Part shown: piece by piece, positions 6,620-6,875 of the stretch
How the letters are laid out: every line of letters begins with the position of its first letter
Numbering within the stretch: the stretch's first letter is position 1
Notes under the pieces: generated by a model
What the model was told of the DNA's origin: nothing
Database searches by the model: none
What the model saw: the letters and a program-made list of their open reading frames with translations, nothing else
From: Xanthobacteraceae bacterium
Lineage (GTDB): Bacteria > Pseudomonadota > Alphaproteobacteria > Rhizobiales > Xanthobacteraceae
Length of the DNA: 6,875 nucleotides
Assembly (NCBI GenBank): GCA_030043335.1
Contig: JASHXX010000169.1
Coordinates: 1-6,875, forward strand
Reading direction: 5' to 3'
Made by a program: the position numbers and the translations under genes

Positions 6620-6636
6620 GATAGCATTGCGCTATC
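6620..6636. promoter_or_regulatory. Dyad GATAGC-N5-GCTATC upstream of pncB, candidate operator
   Basis: Two perfect six-base arms flank a five-base spacer. The left arm overlaps TATCAT on the minus strand (6623 down to 6618), a five-of-six match to a -10 box, 44 bases upstream of the pncB ATG. The -35 partner is poor. A dyad on a -10 box suits a repressor. NAD-salvage genes in proteobacteria are often under dedicated repressors, but I cannot match this site to a known motif. Confidence 0.35.
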
Positions 6637-6821
6637 CGTCGGCCTTCTACTAGCGCATTGGCAAACCATCGCACACTTAGTCTGAGCTTTGCGGGGGCTT
6701 GCCTTATCGATCGGAGCAGCAGTAGTGGCATCCGCGTCTGAAATGCTGTCTGGATTTGCCCGGATGTGATGCGTTTCGAGCCCGGTAGTCGGATATACTC
6801 CTTGCGCTCACCCTCCGGCCG

Positions 6822-6857
6822 CCCTCTGAGGGGAGCAAGATGATAGTTAACACTTGA
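6822..6857 (+). promoter_or_regulatory. Strong Shine-Dalgarno before a five-codon ORF, with a local palindrome
   Basis: GAGGGGAG (6828-6835) lies four bases before ATG at 6840, which opens a reading frame of five codons (MIVNT) ending in TGA at 6855. The Shine-Dalgarno sequence is inside the palindrome CCCTC-T-GAGGG (6822-6832). This could be a leader mini-ORF for a gene beyond the window, or chance. Confidence 0.3.
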
Positions 6858-6859
6858 CA
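6854..6859 (+). promoter_or_regulatory. Perfect -35 box at the window edge
   Basis: TTGACA matches the sigma-70 -35 consensus exactly. The -10 element would fall at about 6877, just outside the window, so this is half a promoter at best. It points rightward. Confidence 0.25.
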
Positions 6860-6875
6860 GAGATCTGCGAGCAAA

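Larger units (their letters stand above)
6637..6875. other. Non-coding right flank, no convincing gene
   Basis: The 301 bases upstream of pncB hold no credible coding frame. A minus-strand frame here overlaps the pncB start and has no recognisable protein. GC content is visibly lower than in the genes. Apart from the two pncB-proximal dyads, I see TATACT (6794-6799), a good -10 box without a -35 at the proper distance, and the features at the extreme right described separately. Confidence 0.5.

Noticed and set aside
6498..6731. Minus-strand open frame (77 codons) overlapping the pncB start
   Set aside because: It overlaps pncB and its ribosome binding site, and has no recognisable protein or ribosome site of its own.

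Overview
The window has high GC and is densely coded. It looks like chromosomal DNA from an alphaproteobacterium of the Rhizobiales, most like Bradyrhizobium, Rhodopseudomonas and relatives. This rests on how familiar the encoded proteins look (class I fumarase, a lytic transglycosylase with an alphaproteobacterial layout, small rhizobial conserved hypotheticals) and on GC-rich codon use. No database search was possible. There are no mobile elements, CRISPR arrays, tRNAs, rRNAs or phage genes.

Layout from left to right. (1) A minus-strand gene for a conserved hypothetical protein of 117 aa (73-426). (2) Divergent from it, a plus-strand gene for a stand-alone FlgC-like rod protein (596-1006), with an AT-rich perfect palindrome in the shared intergenic region. 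(3) A plus-strand secreted lytic transglycosylase with a SPOR-like tail (1131-2048). (4) Convergent with it, a small three-helix membrane protein on the minus strand (2073-2318) whose 5' end looks frameshifted. (5) A plus-strand [4Fe-4S] class I fumarase (2448-4106) with dyad symmetries just before its start. (6) A minus-strand 78-aa zinc-ribbon protein (4141-4377). (7) A 190-bp gap holding a clear plus-strand intrinsic terminator, a 10-bp tandem repeat and a possible 28-codon ORF, with no recognised plus-strand gene. (8) A minus-strand NAD-salvage operon, pncB then pncA (6574 down to 4569). (9) About 300 bp of non-coding DNA at the right edge, with two dyads in front of pncB and a strong Shine-Dalgarno sequence before a five-codon ORF.

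How the genes relate. pncA and pncB form the clearest functional unit: nicotinamidase makes nicotinate from nicotinamide, and nicotinate phosphoribosyltransferase turns it into nicotinate mononucleotide (Preiss-Handler salvage to NAD). Fumarase is a TCA-cycle enzyme. The lytic transglycosylase acts on peptidoglycan in the periplasm. The FlgC-like gene lies next to a wall-cutting enzyme, but no other flagellar gene is present.

I found no convincing new multi-gene system. The best leads are the unexplained plus-strand transcription unit at about 4400-4558, the probable one-base frameshift at the start of the membrane protein, the orphan FlgC-like protein, and dyad operator candidates before fumA and pncB.
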